Source: a candidate division FCPU426 bacterium (GTDB taxonomy: Bacteria; Oederibacteriota; JAAXVQ01; JAUVAV01). From it: a stretch of DNA of 6,865 nt. Numbering within the stretch: position 1 is the first letter of the stretch; each line of letters starts with the position of its first letter. The notes beneath the pieces are model-generated. The model had not been told where the DNA came from, did not search any database, and was given only the letters and a program-made list of their open reading frames with translations. Location of the stretch: NCBI GenBank assembly GCA_030619365.1, contig JAUXBQ010000146.1, positions 1 through 6,865 of the forward strand, written 5' to 3'. The translations under genes were made by a program, and so were the position numbers. This document shows, piece by piece, positions 1-5,472 of this stretch.

Positions 1-77
1 GCCCCGGCCCCGGCCAGTAGCAGCCAGGCGCCCAGGAACAGGCTGGTAGGTTTAAAGACGGTCCACAATCGTAGCAA
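1..77 (-). CDS. Possible 5' end of an exported or membrane protein (partial, runs off left edge)
   Basis: A TTG codon at 77-75 opens a frame that stays open to the window edge and reads MLRLWTVFKP followed by TSLFLGAWLLLAGAG. That is a short basic N-terminus and then a hydrophobic run, as in a signal peptide or first membrane segment. A purine-rich stretch with GGAG lies a few bases upstream of the TTG. The start would overlap the end of the nucleotidyltransferase-like gene by about 26 bases. Other starts are possible, including the TTG at 68-66, and only about 25 codons are visible. The hydrophobic pattern is seen directly; that this is a gene is inference, and no function can be assigned. 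Confidence 0.3.
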   Translation of the reverse strand, partial: MLRLWTVFKPTSLFLGAWLLLAGAG

Positions 78-762
78 GCTTCTCCACCTCGGCCAGGTAT
101 TTTTCAAAGACCGCGCGCATCCCCGGCCCGTCCAGGGTCAGGGTTTTCACCCGCAATTGAAAGACGGTTTTGAACAATCCGCCGTCCAGTCCAAAATGCA
201 GTGCCAGGGCGGCGGTCACGCTTTCTTTTTTCAGGGGCGGCATGACCTGCTTGATCCTGAGCGCGGCGCGAAAGGCGGGAAAGTTGGCGTTGTGCGCCGA
301 GAGCAGCAAAGCCTGCAAGTCCTTGCCGCCGGTGCCGATTTCCAGAAAACTCTGCCGCAGGCGCAAGAGCCGCCCTTTAATCTCGTGTTCACATTCGTGC
401 CGGAGATTTTTCTGGTTGATCTCCAGGCCCAGGAAGGGGTCCTCGCCCTGAATGAGCCGGTGTTTCTCCTGAATTTCCAGATATTCGATGGGAAACACGT
501 CGGCCGAGGTCCGGATCTGCTCCCGGGTCAGCATCAGCGGGGCGGGCATGCGGACCTTGCCCATGCGCTTGAGGAACTGCCGCATGGTGTCCAGGGCCTG
601 TAAATCCAGGGTTGTCAGCACCACCAGCAGGTTCAGGTCCGAACTGCCTGGCAAATAGTCGTCCCCGGCCGCCGAACCGTAGACCAGCAAGCCAATGAGA
701 TTGTCCCCGAAGAGTTGGTTTAATTCCTTCTGCGCCAGTTCAATGCTCTTTTGCAATTCCAT
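52..762 (-). CDS. Nucleotidyltransferase-fold (MNT/KNTase-like) protein with an altered catalytic motif
   Basis: 236 aa. I chose the ATG at 762-760 because the frame upstream of it lies inside the receiver gene, a GGAGG (774-770) sits 7 bases before it, and the start overlaps the receiver's TAA by one base (TAATG), which predicts translational coupling. Residues 24-50 (LLVYGSAAGDDYLPGSSDLN, then hydrophobic) match the hG[GS]-x(9-13)-Dh[DE] motif of the polymerase-beta-like nucleotidyltransferase superfamily, with G29, S30 and D42. The second acidic residue is Asn (N44), so metal binding may be impaired. Residues 89-107 (FPIEYLEIQEKHRLIQGED) could be the strand that carries the third carboxylate (E93 or E96). 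The rest is predicted helical, with many Leu, Lys and Arg. The family adds nucleotides to small molecules, proteins or toxins; the substrate here is unknown. No toxin partner of the HEPN type is visible next to it. Confidence 0.8.
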   Translation of the reverse strand: MELQKSIELAQKELNQLFGDNLIGLLVYGSAAGDDYLPGSSDLNLLVVLTTLDLQALDTMRQFLKRMGKVRMPAPLMLTREQIRTSADVFPIEYLEIQEKHRLIQGEDPFLGLEINQKNLRHECEHEIKGRLLRLRQSFLEIGTGGKDLQALLLSAHNANFPAFRAALRIKQVMPPLKKESVTAALALHFGLDGGLFKTVFQLRVKTLTLDGPGMRAVFEKYLAEVEKLATIVDRL

Positions 763-1154
763 TACTCGGCCTCCGCGCCTTTGACTTTCAGATGGCGTTC
801 CACGTGCCGGATCAGGCGGTCCGGTGTACAGGGTTTTACCAGGAAATCGTCCGCCCCGCCTTCGGCCGCCAGCCGCAAGGCTTCCTGGTGCGATAGGGCG
901 GTCAGGAAAATGACCGGGATGCTTTTGGTCTTGGGATTCTCCTTCAAAATTTGGCAGACCTCGTACCCGTTTACCCGGGGCATCATGATGTCCAGGATTA
1001 TTAAATCCGGGTGCTCCCGTGACACCGCCTGCAGCGCTTCCCAACCGCGCTGAAACGTGGTTACCTGATATCCGTGTCCTTCCAGAATGTCGTGGAACAA
1101 TTCCACGATGCTGGGATCGTCATCGACCAGGATGATCCGTTTCTTTGCCACCAT
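762..1154 (-). CDS. Stand-alone CheY-like response-regulator receiver domain
   Basis: 130 aa, a single receiver (REC) domain with no output domain. The acidic pocket is D11-D12-D13, the expected phospho-acceptor is D55 in LIILDIMMP, the switch Thr is T85 in VIFLTA, and the invariant Lys is K107 in FLVKP, so every key residue is present and it should be phosphorylatable by a histidine kinase. None is in the window. The ATG at 1154-1152 overlaps the fmt stop by one base (TAATG), and a full AAGGAGG Shine-Dalgarno (1166-1160) lies inside the last codons of fmt. That rules out the longer in-frame extension, which would read deep into fmt. Single-domain regulators act by protein-protein contact. 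The partner is unknown, and linkage to fmt need not mean a role in translation. Confidence 0.95.
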   Translation of the reverse strand: MVAKKRIILVDDDPSIVELFHDILEGHGYQVTTFQRGWEALQAVSREHPDLIILDIMMPRVNGYEVCQILKENPKTKSIPVIFLTALSHQEALRLAAEGGADDFLVKPCTPDRLIRHVERHLKVKGAEAE

Positions 1155-2119
1155 TATTCCCTCCTTAATCCCAGCACGCCCCCGACACCGATCCGGTAAC
1201 CGCAGGTAAAGGATTGGGCCGACATCTCCTTGGCATTGGCGCACTGGACGTTCAAGACGCAAATGGTGGTGCCGCCTCCGGCCGCGACCAGCCACCCGGT
1301 CTGGTTGTCCACCCGTAAAATACTTCCCGGCGGTGTGTCCGGGGCCACCTGTTTTTTGGAACGCACGGTCTCCGTGATTTTCAATCGTTCGCCCTGGGCT
1401 TCGGTAAACGTTCCCGGCCAGGGATTGAATCCCCGCACGCGGTTATGGATCTTCTCGGCCTGCCAGTTCCAATCCAGCCGGCCGTCTTCCCGCGCGAGTC
1501 GGGGCGCCCGGGTCACCTGTTGCTCGTCCTGGGGCACACCGGCTTGCAGGCCACGCTCGGCCAATTGCTCCAAGGCCGCAACCAGGGCCGGGCCGCCCAA
1601 ATGCGAGAGGCGCAGGTACAGTTGGTTGGCGGTTTCATTCTCATTGATCGAAATTTTTTCCTGAACCAAGATGTCTCCGCTGTCCACCTGCTCGGCCATT
1701 TTCTGGACCGTTACGCCGGTCTCGGTTTCCCCCCGGGCAATGGCCCATTGAATCGGGGCCGCGCCCCGGTACTTGGGCAGCAAGGAGGCGTGCAGGTTCA
1801 CGCAGCCCAAGGGCGGAAGCTGCAGCAAATCCGGTTTCAGAATTTGGCCAAAGGCCGCCACCACGATCACCTCGGCGCCCAGGCCTCGCAGTTCCTTTAA
1901 AAACGCCGGTTGATTGACGTCCGGAGGCTGCAGCAGCGGAACCTTCAAGTCCAGCGCCGCCTGCTTGACCGAACTGACGGCTTCCTGGTAACCACGCCCC
2001 TTGGGCTTGTCCGGGCGCGTGATAACCGCGACCAGGGGAAACCCGGCCTTTGCCAAGTGTTGCAAAGCGGGAACGCCAAAATCCGGCGTTCCCATGAAAA
2101 TAATCCTGGGTTGAGACAT
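1154..2119 (-). CDS. fmt: Methionyl-tRNA formyltransferase
   Basis: 321 aa, close to the usual length of about 315. The enzyme transfers a formyl group from 10-formyltetrahydrofolate to Met-tRNAfMet in the cytoplasm, producing the bacterial initiator tRNA. The N-terminal formyltransferase domain begins IIFMGTPDFGVPAL (residues 6-19). The signature VNLHASLLPKYRGAAPIQWA (107-126) carries N108 and H110, and VDSGD (145-149) carries D146, matching the catalytic Asn/His/Asp triad of the family (N106, H108, D144 in E. coli). Residues from about 206 form the C-terminal tRNA-binding domain, including the conserved RVRGFNPWPG stretch (227-236). ATG start at 2119-2117, with AGGA about 8 bases upstream. 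It lies 13 bases after def in the same operon, a very common pairing because Def later removes the group that Fmt adds. Its end is fused by overlap to the receiver gene. Confidence 0.98.
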   Translation of the reverse strand: MSQPRIIFMGTPDFGVPALQHLAKAGFPLVAVITRPDKPKGRGYQEAVSSVKQAALDLKVPLLQPPDVNQPAFLKELRGLGAEVIVVAAFGQILKPDLLQLPPLGCVNLHASLLPKYRGAAPIQWAIARGETETGVTVQKMAEQVDSGDILVQEKISINENETANQLYLRLSHLGGPALVAALEQLAERGLQAGVPQDEQQVTRAPRLAREDGRLDWNWQAEKIHNRVRGFNPWPGTFTEAQGERLKITETVRSKKQVAPDTPPGSILRVDNQTGWLVAAGGGTTICVLNVQCANAKEMSAQSFTCGYRIGVGGVLGLRRE

Positions 2120-2132
2120 GTTCGAGTCCTGA

Positions 2133-2678
2133 CTATAGCTTGGCCGTATTCCGGTTTGTCAAGGCCGCCTTGGTTTTACGGGCCAGTTCCCGCAGGGGCT
2201 TGTTCAGCATGACCCGATGGACAATGTTCATCCGCTCCACGAACACGATTCCGTCCAGGTGATCAAGCTCGTGCTGAAACGCGCGCGCCAACAAGCCCGC
2301 GCCCCGAATGCTGACCTGGTTGCCTTCCAAATTCTCGCCCACGATCTCGACTTCCACCGGACGCTCAACGGGTCCAAAAATTTCAGGAAACGACAGGCAC
2401 CCTTCTTCCTGGGTATCTTTGTTCTTACTGCGATAAGTAATTACCGGATTCAGCAGGGTATGCTGGCTGGTTTTTCCGTCCTGACAGGGAATTTCCACCA
2501 CGAAAATCCGCTCTGCCACGCCGACCTGGTTGGCTGCCAGCCCAATCCCGTCTTCAGACCGCATGGTCTCCAGCATGTCTTGCGACAATTGGAGAATCCG
2601 GTCGTCAATCGTTTTTATTTCCTTGGCCCGGGTCTTTAAAATCGGATGACCCCAGGTGCGTATGGGTAGTATTGCCAT
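2133..2678 (-). CDS. def: Peptide deformylase
   Basis: 181 aa from the ATG at 2678-2676 (MAILPIRTWGHPIL). This metalloenzyme removes the N-formyl group from nascent proteins as they leave the ribosome. All three family motifs are intact: motif 1 GIGLAANQ (residues 44-51), motif 2 EGCLS (92-96) with the metal ligand Cys94, and motif 3 HELDH (136-140) with metal ligands His136 and His140 and catalytic Glu137. A GTG nine bases upstream (2687-2685) is in frame and would add three residues (MNE), but it lies inside the best Shine-Dalgarno sequence, so the ATG is preferred. The gene is first in the def-fmt-receiver-nucleotidyltransferase operon, directly downstream of a near-consensus promoter. The C-terminal tail after about residue 160 is basic and probably flexible. 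Confidence 0.98.
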   Translation of the reverse strand: MAILPIRTWGHPILKTRAKEIKTIDDRILQLSQDMLETMRSEDGIGLAANQVGVAERIFVVEIPCQDGKTSQHTLLNPVITYRSKNKDTQEEGCLSFPEIFGPVERPVEVEIVGENLEGNQVSIRGAGLLARAFQHELDHLDGIVFVERMNIVHRVMLNKPLRELARKTKAALTNRNTAKL

Positions 2679-2684
2679 TTCATT

Positions 2685-2690
2685 CACCTT
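2685..2690 (-). promoter_or_regulatory. Shine-Dalgarno of def that decides its start
   Basis: Minus strand AAGGTG lies 6 bases before the ATG at 2678. The alternative GTG start codon at 2687-2685 is part of this very motif and has no good ribosome-binding sequence of its own upstream, so the shorter protein is favoured. Confidence 0.7.
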
Positions 2691-2707
2691 CTTTATATAA
2701 GGAAGGT

Positions 2708-2736
2708 ATTATAACCAACTGACCCGGGAGTTTCAA
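2708..2736 (-). promoter_or_regulatory. Sigma-70-type promoter of the def-fmt operon
   Basis: On the minus strand a -35 box TTGAAA (2736-2731) is followed by exactly 17 bases and a perfect -10 box TATAAT (2713-2708). This differs from consensus by one base. Transcription would start near 2702-2700, giving a leader of only about 20-25 bases that contains the def Shine-Dalgarno, so there is no room for a riboswitch. It predicts strong housekeeping expression independent of priA. Confidence 0.85.
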
Positions 2737-2765
2737 GTAGGGGCATTTAATTAAACACCCCTACT
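2736..2765 (-). repeat. 13-bp hairpin abutting the def -35 box
   Basis: AGTAGGGG (2736-2743) and CCCCTACT (2758-2765) are perfect inverted repeats around a TTTAATTAAA palindrome. In minus-strand RNA the two odd positions become U-G and G-U wobbles, giving a continuous 13-bp stem with an AAUU tetraloop. In plus-strand RNA they are C/A mismatches. This suggests an RNA structure in transcripts reading out of priA, but no U-tract follows, so it is at best a weak terminator or a 3'-end-protecting stem. Alternatively it is a DNA operator touching the promoter, because its last base is the first base of the -35 box. Confidence 0.55.
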
Positions 2766-2774
2766 GCGGGCCCT

Positions 2775-2840
2775 GGGGTTTTTACCCCTTAATTACAAGG
2801 GTTTTCCGGACGGTCTGATTTCCGGTAATCTATCGGAAAT
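2775..2840. repeat. Cluster of short inverted repeats downstream of priA
   Basis: Three small hairpins follow the priA stop: ATTTCCG/CGGAAAT (2818-2824 with 2834-2840, 9-nt loop), CCCTT/AAGGG (2786-2790 with 2797-2801) and GGGGT/ACCCC (2775-2779 with 2784-2788). The last two share bases and are mutually exclusive. None is followed by a T-tract on the minus strand, so they are not a textbook intrinsic terminator for priA. Confidence 0.4.
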
Positions 2841-2844
2841 AACC

Positions 2845-5022
2845 CTACAGCATATTCAATGGATCGATATCAATGACCACGCGCGTCCGGGGCGCGGGTT
2901 TGAAGCCGGCCATGGCCGAGAGTACCTGCTTCCGACTCTGGGGCGTGGGGCTTTTCAGCAGAAGTTGGAAACGACTCTCTTTCGCAATGCGCTCACGCGT
3001 GGCGGGAATGGGCCCGAGCAACTGGTCCCGGCTTCCCAAGCCGGCTTGCAACCGTTGGGCCAGCCTCTCGGCGGTCTTCCGGGCGTTGTCCGCTGAAACA
3101 CTCCGGCAGATGATATTCGCCAGGCGGCAAAACGGCGGATAGCTGAGATCCTGCCGCTGCTTTATTTCCCGATGATAGAAATCCCCGTACTCATGCGTCA
3201 CGGCCAGTTTCATGATGGGGTGGTCGGCCTGAAAGGTCTGGGCGAGCACCAGCCCCGGCTGACTGCCCCGCCCGGACCGTCCGGCCACCTGCACCAGGAG
3301 TTGAAACGTCCGCTCCTCGGCCCGAAAATCCGGCAGGTGCAGGGCCGTGTCCGCGGAAATGACACCCACCAGCGTGACATTCTGGAAATCAAAACCCTTG
3401 GCCACCATTTGCGTCCCGATTAAAATATCGGCTTCGCCACGCGCAAAGCGCTGAAACACCTCCTCGGCCAGGCCGCGCTGCTGCGTCGTATCCTGGTCAA
3501 CGCGGAGCACGCGGGCCCGGGGAAAGGCCCGTTTGAGTTCCTCCTCCACGCGTTGGGTCCCGGCCCCGGCCAGGCGCACGCAGGCGCTCCCGCACTTTGG
3601 GCAAGACGGTCGGGGCGGAAAGACCCGGCCGCACTGGTGGCAATGGAGACGGTCGTCCCAGCGATGATAGACCAGGGACAAACTGCAATCCGTGCACAAG
3701 AGTACGTGACCGCAGGCCGGGCACATGACCACGGGCGCGAACCCCCGCCGGTTTAAAAACAGAATGCTCTGTTCCCGGGCCTCCAGGCGTCGCTCCACCT
3801 CGTCCAGCAGGATCTGGGAAAAGACCGGCTGCCGGGTCGGGCTGATTTCAGTAGCCATGTTCACCAGCCGGATTTCCGGGAGTTGTTTCCCATCCACGCG
3901 TTCGGGCAGGGTCAGCAGGCGGTACCGCCCCAACCGGGCGTTGTAATACGTTTCTATGGCCGGGGTGGCTGAACCCATTAGCAGCACGGCCCGGCTGGAC
4001 CGGGCCCGGACCGCGGCCACGTCCCGGGCGTGGTAACGCGGCGCGTCTTCCTGTTTGTAGGAATTTTCAAACTCCTCGTCCACAACAATCAGACCCAGGT
4101 TTGGCAGGGGGGCGAAAACCGCGGAACGCGCGCCGAGCACCACCCGGGTTGCTCCTTGCCGCAGACGGAACCAGGCCCGAAAGCGCTCCTTGCCCGTTAG
4201 GCCGGAATGCAATACTTCAACTTGCGGACCAAAGCGGGAGACAATCCGTTCCCGTATTTGGATGGTTAATGCGATTTCCGGGACCAGAAATATTGCGCTC
4301 CGTCCCTGGTCCAGGACCCGCTCGATGGCGCGAAGATAAATCTCGGTCTTTCCACTGCCCGTGACGCCATGTAGTAAGAATGGTGAATAGACCGGTTGTT
4401 CCAAAGCCTTGCGGATCTCTTTCCAGGCCGCGGTCTGATGGGTGGTCAGGGCCAGAGGCGCAGCCTGGTCCGGAGCCGGCCGCCCGGAAGGAAGATCCGG
4501 TCCGATGCTGACAGGTCGTTTCTCGGCCCGCACAAATCCCCGGCGTTGCAATTGCCGCAGGGCCTGGGCCGCGCCGGAGGTCAATTCGTGCAACAAATCA
4601 TCCCTGCCCAGCGGACCGGATTGCAGGCGTTCCAGCAGAACGCGGGCCAATCCGCGGGGCGGGCTGGCTTCGGGTTGCGGAGAGCTAAGTCCCAACCAAG
4701 CTTCGGTTTCCGGCTGATACAGGCCGGGCAGCATGGCCTGCAGCGCCTCTCCCCAGGAACAAAAATAATAGTCCGCCATCCACTTGCCCAGCTTGAGCAG
4801 GTCCGGGGTCAAAGCGGGTTCCGGATCAAAGCCACGCAACACGGTTTTTACGCGCCGGACGTTCCCGGGCGCCTGGCTGAAAACGTCCACCACCACGCCG
4901 GTCACAACCCGGTTTCCCAGGGGAACGGCAACCCGCGAGCCCGGCGCGATTTGGAGTTCAGGGGGGACGCGGTAGGTCAGGGGTTTTAATCCTGGCACGG
5001 GCAGCGCAACGTCTGCAAACAT
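2845..5022 (-). CDS. priA: Primosomal protein N' (PriA), replication-restart 3'-5' helicase
   Basis: 725 aa, close to the 732 aa of E. coli PriA. It recognises stalled or collapsed forks and reloads the replicative helicase. Residues 1-100 are the 3'-OH-binding domain, followed by a winged-helix region to about 190. The superfamily 2 helicase core has Walker A GVTGSGKT (219-226), motif II DEEF (315-318), motif III GSATP (350-354), motif V around LIGTQMVAKGFDF (534-546) and motif VI QVAGRSGRG (578-586). Eight cysteines in four CxxC pairs (434/437, 443/446, 461/464, 474/477) form the zinc-binding insertion that contacts primosome partners. The C-terminal domain ends at DIDPLNML. Motif II is DEEF, whereas DEEH is usual in PriA. 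ATG start at 5022 with AGGAG 5 bases upstream. It is separated from def by 166 bases and probably has its own promoter. Confidence 0.98.
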   Translation of the reverse strand: MFADVALPVPGLKPLTYRVPPELQIAPGSRVAVPLGNRVVTGVVVDVFSQAPGNVRRVKTVLRGFDPEPALTPDLLKLGKWMADYYFCSWGEALQAMLPGLYQPETEAWLGLSSPQPEASPPRGLARVLLERLQSGPLGRDDLLHELTSGAAQALRQLQRRGFVRAEKRPVSIGPDLPSGRPAPDQAAPLALTTHQTAAWKEIRKALEQPVYSPFLLHGVTGSGKTEIYLRAIERVLDQGRSAIFLVPEIALTIQIRERIVSRFGPQVEVLHSGLTGKERFRAWFRLRQGATRVVLGARSAVFAPLPNLGLIVVDEEFENSYKQEDAPRYHARDVAAVRARSSRAVLLMGSATPAIETYYNARLGRYRLLTLPERVDGKQLPEIRLVNMATEISPTRQPVFSQILLDEVERRLEAREQSILFLNRRGFAPVVMCPACGHVLLCTDCSLSLVYHRWDDRLHCHQCGRVFPPRPSCPKCGSACVRLAGAGTQRVEEELKRAFPRARVLRVDQDTTQQRGLAEEVFQRFARGEADILIGTQMVAKGFDFQNVTLVGVISADTALHLPDFRAEERTFQLLVQVAGRSGRGSQPGLVLAQTFQADHPIMKLAVTHEYGDFYHREIKQRQDLSYPPFCRLANIICRSVSADNARKTAERLAQRLQAGLGSRDQLLGPIPATRERIAKESRFQLLLKSPTPQSRKQVLSAMAGFKPAPRTRVVIDIDPLNML

Positions 5023-5056
5023 GAGGGCTCCTAAACGTTGGGGATTAAATGAAAAT

Positions 5057-5062
5057 ATTATA
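5057..5062 (-). promoter_or_regulatory. Probable -10 box for priA
   Basis: A perfect TATAAT on the minus strand lies 34 bases upstream of the priA ATG. At 16-18 bases spacing there is no recognisable -35 box (the region reads about CCACCT). That position is instead covered by a short inverted repeat TAGCT-N8-AGCTA (5074-5091). The promoter may be weak, depend on an activator, or use a different -10. Confidence 0.5.
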
Positions 5063-5130
5063 GTATCACTGCATAGCTGAGGTGGTAGCTAAAAAGTCCG
5101 TTTCCCGTTTCCCGCCTAAGCGGTGGGCGG

Positions 5131-5239
5131 CAGGGGCCTAAGGTTCGGTTTTCTCCAGCAGGTTAACTTTTCAGCGGTAGCGAAATTGCCTTCGCCCAAC
5201 CAGGCGTGGGGCTGGTTCAAACCGGACCTTAGGCCCCTG
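5131..5239. repeat. Palindrome A: 21-bp stem with 67-nt loop
   Basis: The arms 5131-5151 (starts CAGGGGCCTAAGG) and 5219-5239 (ends CCTTAGGCCCCTG) are inverted repeats matching at 20 of 21 positions. The single exception is T5145 opposite G5225, a wobble pair in plus-strand RNA. The stem can be lengthened outside by CGGTG/CACCG (5121-5125 with 5247-5251) and CCCGCCT/AGGCGGG (5111-5117 with 5261-5267). The loop contains a small hairpin AACCAG/CTGGTT (5198-5203 with 5212-5217) and the 13-base sequence complementary to the loop of palindrome B. Confidence 0.9.
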
Positions 5240-5313
5240 CTCCACACACCGTTTAATTCAAGGCGGGGAGCATCGTTTTTTTTCAATCCCACACCCTGGA
5301 TGGGCGAAGGCAA
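5186..5313. repeat. Loop-loop complementary pair linking palindromes A and B
   Basis: TTGCCTTCGCCCA (5186-5198, in the loop of A) and TGGGCGAAGGCAA (5301-5313, in the loop of B) are perfectly complementary over 13 bases. After one mismatch the match continues with CCAGG and then GTGGG across a one-base length difference, so 5186-5210 pairs imperfectly with 5288-5313. The two loops could therefore kiss in RNA or single-stranded DNA, or both palindromes may descend from one ancestral element present in opposite orientations. Confidence 0.9.
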
Positions 5314-5370
5314 GCAATCCCAGAATTGCCAAGCAAGCTGTTTGAAAAAAAACGATGCTCCCCGCCTTGA
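5258..5370. repeat. Palindrome B: perfect 29-bp stem with 55-nt loop
   Basis: The arms 5258-5286 and 5342-5370 are perfect inverted repeats of 29 bp. Each consists of a GC-rich block (AAGGCGGGGAGCATCG) and an eight-base T (or A) tract. GTTT/AAAC (5251-5254 with 5373-5376) adds four pairs after a small internal loop. The 55-base loop contains the partner of the palindrome A loop and a small hairpin GCAAT/ATTGC (5314-5318 with 5325-5329). No target-site duplication is visible at the ends. Confidence 0.95.
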
Positions 5371-5413
5371 TAAAACAATAGCTGTATTGACTAACATGGG
5401 AGGGACGAGAATT

Positions 5414-5453
5414 AAAAAAGGACAGGGGAAATTCCACAAAGGATCCCCTGCCC
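5414..5453 (-). terminator. Intrinsic terminator of the VWA-LolA-like operon
   Basis: Twenty bases after the LolA-like stop, minus-strand RNA folds GGGCAGGGGA (5453-5444) onto UCCCCUGUCC (5429-5420). This is a 10-bp stem with one G-U pair, followed at once by U6 (5419-5414). The wobble pair is a mismatch in plus-strand RNA, which fixes the orientation. Confidence 0.92.
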
Positions 5454-5472
5454 GGTGGCGACTTATAAATGT

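Larger units (their letters stand above)
5023..5472. other. 450-base gene-free region rich in inverted repeats
   Basis: From right to left (the direction of transcription) it holds a terminator for the LolA-like gene (5453-5414), a short AT-rich spacer, the double-palindrome element (5370-5131), a GTTTCCC tandem pair (5100-5113), and the priA promoter region. Open frames on both strands cross the palindromes (about 107 and 117 codons). They encode matching peptides such as RRGASFFF and KKNDAP only because the DNA is palindromic. They have no convincing ribosome-binding site and run through the terminator, so I do not call them genes. Confidence 0.8.

Noticed and set aside
1..16. GC-rich GCCCCG direct repeat at the left edge
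   Set aside because: Two adjacent copies of a six-base unit in GC-rich sequence are expected by chance, and they fit the codons of a possible Ala/Gly-rich membrane segment.
763..1044. N-terminal extension of the nucleotidyltransferase frame to 1044
   Set aside because: It lies wholly within the receiver gene, is Gly/Arg/Pro-rich low-complexity sequence, and the ATG at 762 has its own GGAGG and a TAATG junction.
1155..1295. N-terminal extension of the receiver frame to 1295
   Set aside because: It overlaps the end of fmt out of frame and is Arg-rich. The receiver domain begins correctly at the ATG at 1154, with a full AAGGAGG.
2679..2707. Riboswitch or structured leader for def
   Set aside because: The likely transcription start is only about 20-25 bases before the ATG, which leaves no room for an aptamer.
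4396..4989. A 197-codon open frame on the plus strand opposite priA
   Set aside because: It is the antisense shadow of a GC-rich gene with clear PriA motifs. The composition is Gln/Gly/Arg-rich with no recognisable domain and no upstream signals.
5238..5283. Plus-strand intrinsic terminator made by TGCTCC/GGAGCA followed by eight Ts
   Set aside because: The stem is only 6 bp with a 23-base loop and three bases before the T-tract, and no plus-strand gene exists that would need it. The T-tract is better explained as part of the palindrome B arm.
5131..5370. Integron attC site, CRISPR array or retron RNA as an explanation for the double palindrome
   Set aside because: No RYYYAAC/GTTRRRY core sites bound the palindromes, there are no regularly spaced direct repeats, and no integrase, cas or reverse transcriptase gene is in the window. 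A partner elsewhere in the genome cannot be excluded.
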